Shown: in pieces, positions 7,027-8,435 of the stretch
How the letters are laid out: each line of letters starts with the position of its first letter
Numbering within the stretch: the first letter of the stretch is position 1
Origin: an uncultured Neisseria sp.
Lineage (GTDB): Bacteria; Pseudomonadota; Gammaproteobacteria; Burkholderiales; Neisseriaceae
Assembly (NCBI GenBank): GCA_927911515.1
Contig: CAKMQH010000099.1
Coordinates: forward strand, 1-8,435
Reading direction: 5' to 3'
DNA length: 8,435 bases
Notes under the pieces: model-generated
Databases searched by the model: none
Told to the model about the DNA's origin: nothing
Seen by the model: only the letters and a program-made list of their open reading frames with translations
Made by a program: the position numbers and the translations under genes

Positions 7027-7130
7027 TAGTAAATAGGACTTGCCCACACGGAATGGTATGGGGCTAGGACAAGGATGTGGGCAGGAATTGGCTTTGTGCG
7101 TGGGCGGATAGTGTTAGATTCATAGAATCA

Positions 7131-7186
7131 AAAAGGTCTCTGAAAACGTTGGGCAAAGCTACTTGTCCGTTTTCAGACGACCTTTT
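7131..7186 (-). terminator. glyS terminator built from uptake-sequence arms
   Basis: The left arm 7131-7148 contains AGGTCTCTGAA (7134-7144). The right arm 7168-7186 contains an exact uptake sequence in reverse (7172-7183). They pair over about 18 bp with one bulged base across a 19-base loop. On the minus strand a T5 run follows, and the hairpin starts 15 bases after the glyS stop. The loop, read on the minus strand as GACAAGTAGCTTTGCCC, looks like a shortened edge of the inverted-repeat element found at 5261-5284. Confidence 0.88.
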
Positions 7187-7201
7187 GTTTACGGCTTTGT
7201 A

Positions 7202-8435
7202 TTATTCGCCCAAGAGCGCAATATCAGCTACCGCGTTCATCTGTTCTGCCAAGCGGTTTAGCAGGTTCAGGCGGTTTTGCTTCACGGCGGGATCTTCAGC
7301 CATCACCATCACGCCGTCGAAGAAGGCATCGACCTGTGGTTTGACGGAAGCCAGTTCGGACAAGGCGGTTTGGAAATTGCCTTCGGCAACGGCGGCGGCA
7401 ATTTTCGGCTGTAAACTTTGCGCAGCGGCGTACAGGGCTTTTTCTTCATCCTGTTGCAGCAGGCTTTCATCGATTTCGCCCAGCGCGGCATCGGCTTTTT
7501 TCAGCAGGTTTTGCACGCGTTTGTTGGCGGCGGCGAGCGCGGCGGCTTCGGGCAGTTGTTTGAACGCGGCGACGGCTTGCAGTTTGGCGGTCAAATCGTC
7601 CAAACGGCGCGGCTGTTTGGCAAGTACGGCGGCAACAATGTCTTGCGGATAGTCGTTTTGCAGCAACACGGCAAGGCGCGCCTGCATGAAGTCGGCGGTT
7701 TCAGACGACGTTTTCTCGTTGAGCAAACCTTTGGGGAAGCTGTCGAAGGTCGTCTGAATCAGCTCGTTCACGTCCAAACCATACTGCATCAGCATCCGCA
7801 GGATACCCAAGGCGGCGCGGCGCAGGGCGTAGGGGTCTTTGTCGCCGGTCGGAATCAGACCGATGCCCCAAATGCCGACCAAGGTTTCCAGTTTATCGGC
7901 CAGCGCAACGGCAGTAGCGACTTTGCCGTTCGGCAGGTTGTCGCCGGCGAAACGCGGTTGGTAGTGTTGCTCGACGGCTTCGGCGATTTCTTCGGTTTCG
8001 CCGTCCAAGCGGGCGTAGTATTTGCCCATCGTGCCTTGCAGTTCGGGGAACTCGCCGACCATTTCGGTCACCAAGTCGGCTTTCGCCAAACGCGCGGCGC
8101 GTTCGGCTGCGGCGGCATCCGCGCCTAAAGCTTTAGCGATGTGGGCGGCGATGATTTGCAGGCGTTCGATACGCTCGGCTTGCGAACCGATTTTGTTGTG
8201 ATAAACCACGTTCTCCAGCTTGGGCAGGCGGCTTTCCAAAGTCGCTTTTTGGTCTTGCTTGTAGAAGAACTCGGCATCAGACAGGCGCGCGCGCAAAACG
8301 CGTTCGTTGCCTTGGATGATGTGCGACGGGTCTTCGGTTTGCAGGTTGGAGACCAGAAGGAAGCGGTTCATCAGCTTGCCGTTCTGGTCGAGCAGCGGGA
8401 AGTATTTTTGGTTTTGCTGCATGGTCAGAATCAGG
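7202..8435 (-). CDS. glyS: glycyl-tRNA synthetase beta subunit, C-terminal 410 residues
   Basis: GlyS is the beta subunit of the bacterial alpha2-beta2 glycyl-tRNA synthetase; GlyQ carries the aminoacylation core and GlyS binds the tRNA. The frame is open to the window edge, so the N-terminal part (family length is about 690 residues) is missing. The Met at 8420-8422 is internal and follows LILT. Visible hallmarks are QQNQKYFPLLD at the edge, the HD-like region with AKADLVTEMVGEFPELQG and MGKYYARLDGE (about 113-142 counted from that Met), and GDKDPYALRRAALGILRML (about 193-211). The C-terminal alpha-helical anticodon-binding (DALR-like) region follows and ends IALLGE before TAA at 7202-7204. 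The rest is intact. An exact uptake sequence lies in the coding region at 7747-7758, with a one-mismatch copy in reverse at 7700-7711. Confidence 0.96.
   Translation of the reverse strand, partial: LILTMQQNQKYFPLLDQNGKLMNRFLLVSNLQTEDPSHIIQGNERVLRARLSDAEFFYKQDQKATLESRLPKLENVVYHNKIGSQAERIERLQIIAAHIAKALGADAAAAERAARLAKADLVTEMVGEFPELQGTMGKYYARLDGETEEIAEAVEQHYQPRFAGDNLPNGKVATAVALADKLETLVGIWGIGLIPTGDKDPYALRRAALGILRMLMQYGLDVNELIQTTFDSFPKGLLNEKTSSETADFMQARLAVLLQNDYPQDIVAAVLAKQPRRLDDLTAKLQAVAAFKQLPEAAALAAANKRVQNLLKKADAALGEIDESLLQQDEEKALYAAAQSLQPKIAAAVAEGNFQTALSELASVKPQVDAFFDGVMVMAEDPAVKQNRLNLLNRLAEQMNAVADIALLGE
7747..7758 (+). repeat. DNA uptake sequence inside glyS
   Basis: This is an exact AGGTCGTCTGAA, encoding part of IQTTF on the minus strand. 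About 35 bases away at 7700-7711 is TTCAGACGACGT, a reverse copy with one mismatch, encoding TSSE. The two could form a hairpin within the coding RNA. Confidence 0.9.

Noticed and set aside
6991..7047. Longer UbiB beginning at GTG 7045-7047.
   Set aside because: The added 19 residues are encoded across a TATAAT promoter element and are not part of the usual family N-terminus.
7041..7083. Inverted TGCCCACA (7041-7048) and TGTGGGCA (7076-7083) near the ubiB promoter, possibly another copy of the inverted-repeat element.
   Set aside because: Only 8 bases match and the interior shares nothing with the two clear copies; it could be a remnant but cannot be supported.
1..8435. CRISPR array, tRNA, rRNA, integrase or toxin-antitoxin genes.
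   Set aside because: I looked for regular spacers, cloverleaf ends and typical motifs on both strands and found none; the repeats present are explained by uptake sequences, the CREE and the two-copy element.

Overview
This window looks like a chromosomal segment of a commensal Neisseria. It holds seven exact copies of a 12-base DNA uptake sequence (AGGTCGTCTGAA) in 8.4 kb, a short Correia repeat (CREE), and proteins typical of that genus. AGGTCGTCTGAA is, as I recall it, the dialect of the N. mucosa / N. sicca / N. macacae group rather than the ATGCCGTCTGAA form of meningococci and gonococci. The species call is therefore an inference from the dialect.

All five recognisable genes lie on the minus strand, so transcription runs from right to left: glyS (5' end outside the window), ubiB, ychF, a PglI-like membrane acyltransferase, then tyrS. 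They are not a tight operon. Every gene is followed by a hairpin, mostly an intrinsic terminator built from an inverted pair of uptake-sequence arms, and ychF and ubiB have visible promoter -10 elements. Four genes are housekeeping: two aminoacyl-tRNA synthetases, an Obg-related ribosome-associated ATPase, and a ubiquinone-biosynthesis atypical kinase. The acyltransferase probably modifies a surface glycan.

Region by region: 1-229 holds a 107-base CREE and the tyrS terminator. 230-1524 is tyrS, with a single-base deletion that cuts off the S4 RNA-binding domain. 1525-1585 is almost filled by a perfect 12-bp hairpin terminator. 1586-3462 is the acyltransferase, with two +1 frameshifts near its N-terminus. 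3463-3820 is an AT-rich spacer with one uptake sequence and the ychF terminator. 3821-4912 is ychF. 4913-5478 is a repeat-rich spacer in which a 95/96-base terminal-inverted-repeat element occurs twice, about 211 bases apart, each copy bracketed by uptake-sequence-like arms. 5479-6990 is ubiB. 6991-7201 is a spacer with the ubiB promoter and the glyS terminator. 7202-8435 is the C-terminal part of glyS.

The best candidates for something undescribed are (a) the duplicated, uptake-sequence-bracketed inverted-repeat element at about 5024-5413, with a probable remnant in the glyS terminator loop, and (b) the repeated use of a one-base-deleted uptake sequence (AGGTCTCTGAA) as the partner arm in terminators. 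The three frameshifts all fall in tyrS and the neighbouring acyltransferase. Because tyrS should be essential, sequencing or assembly error must be excluded before reading them as gene decay.
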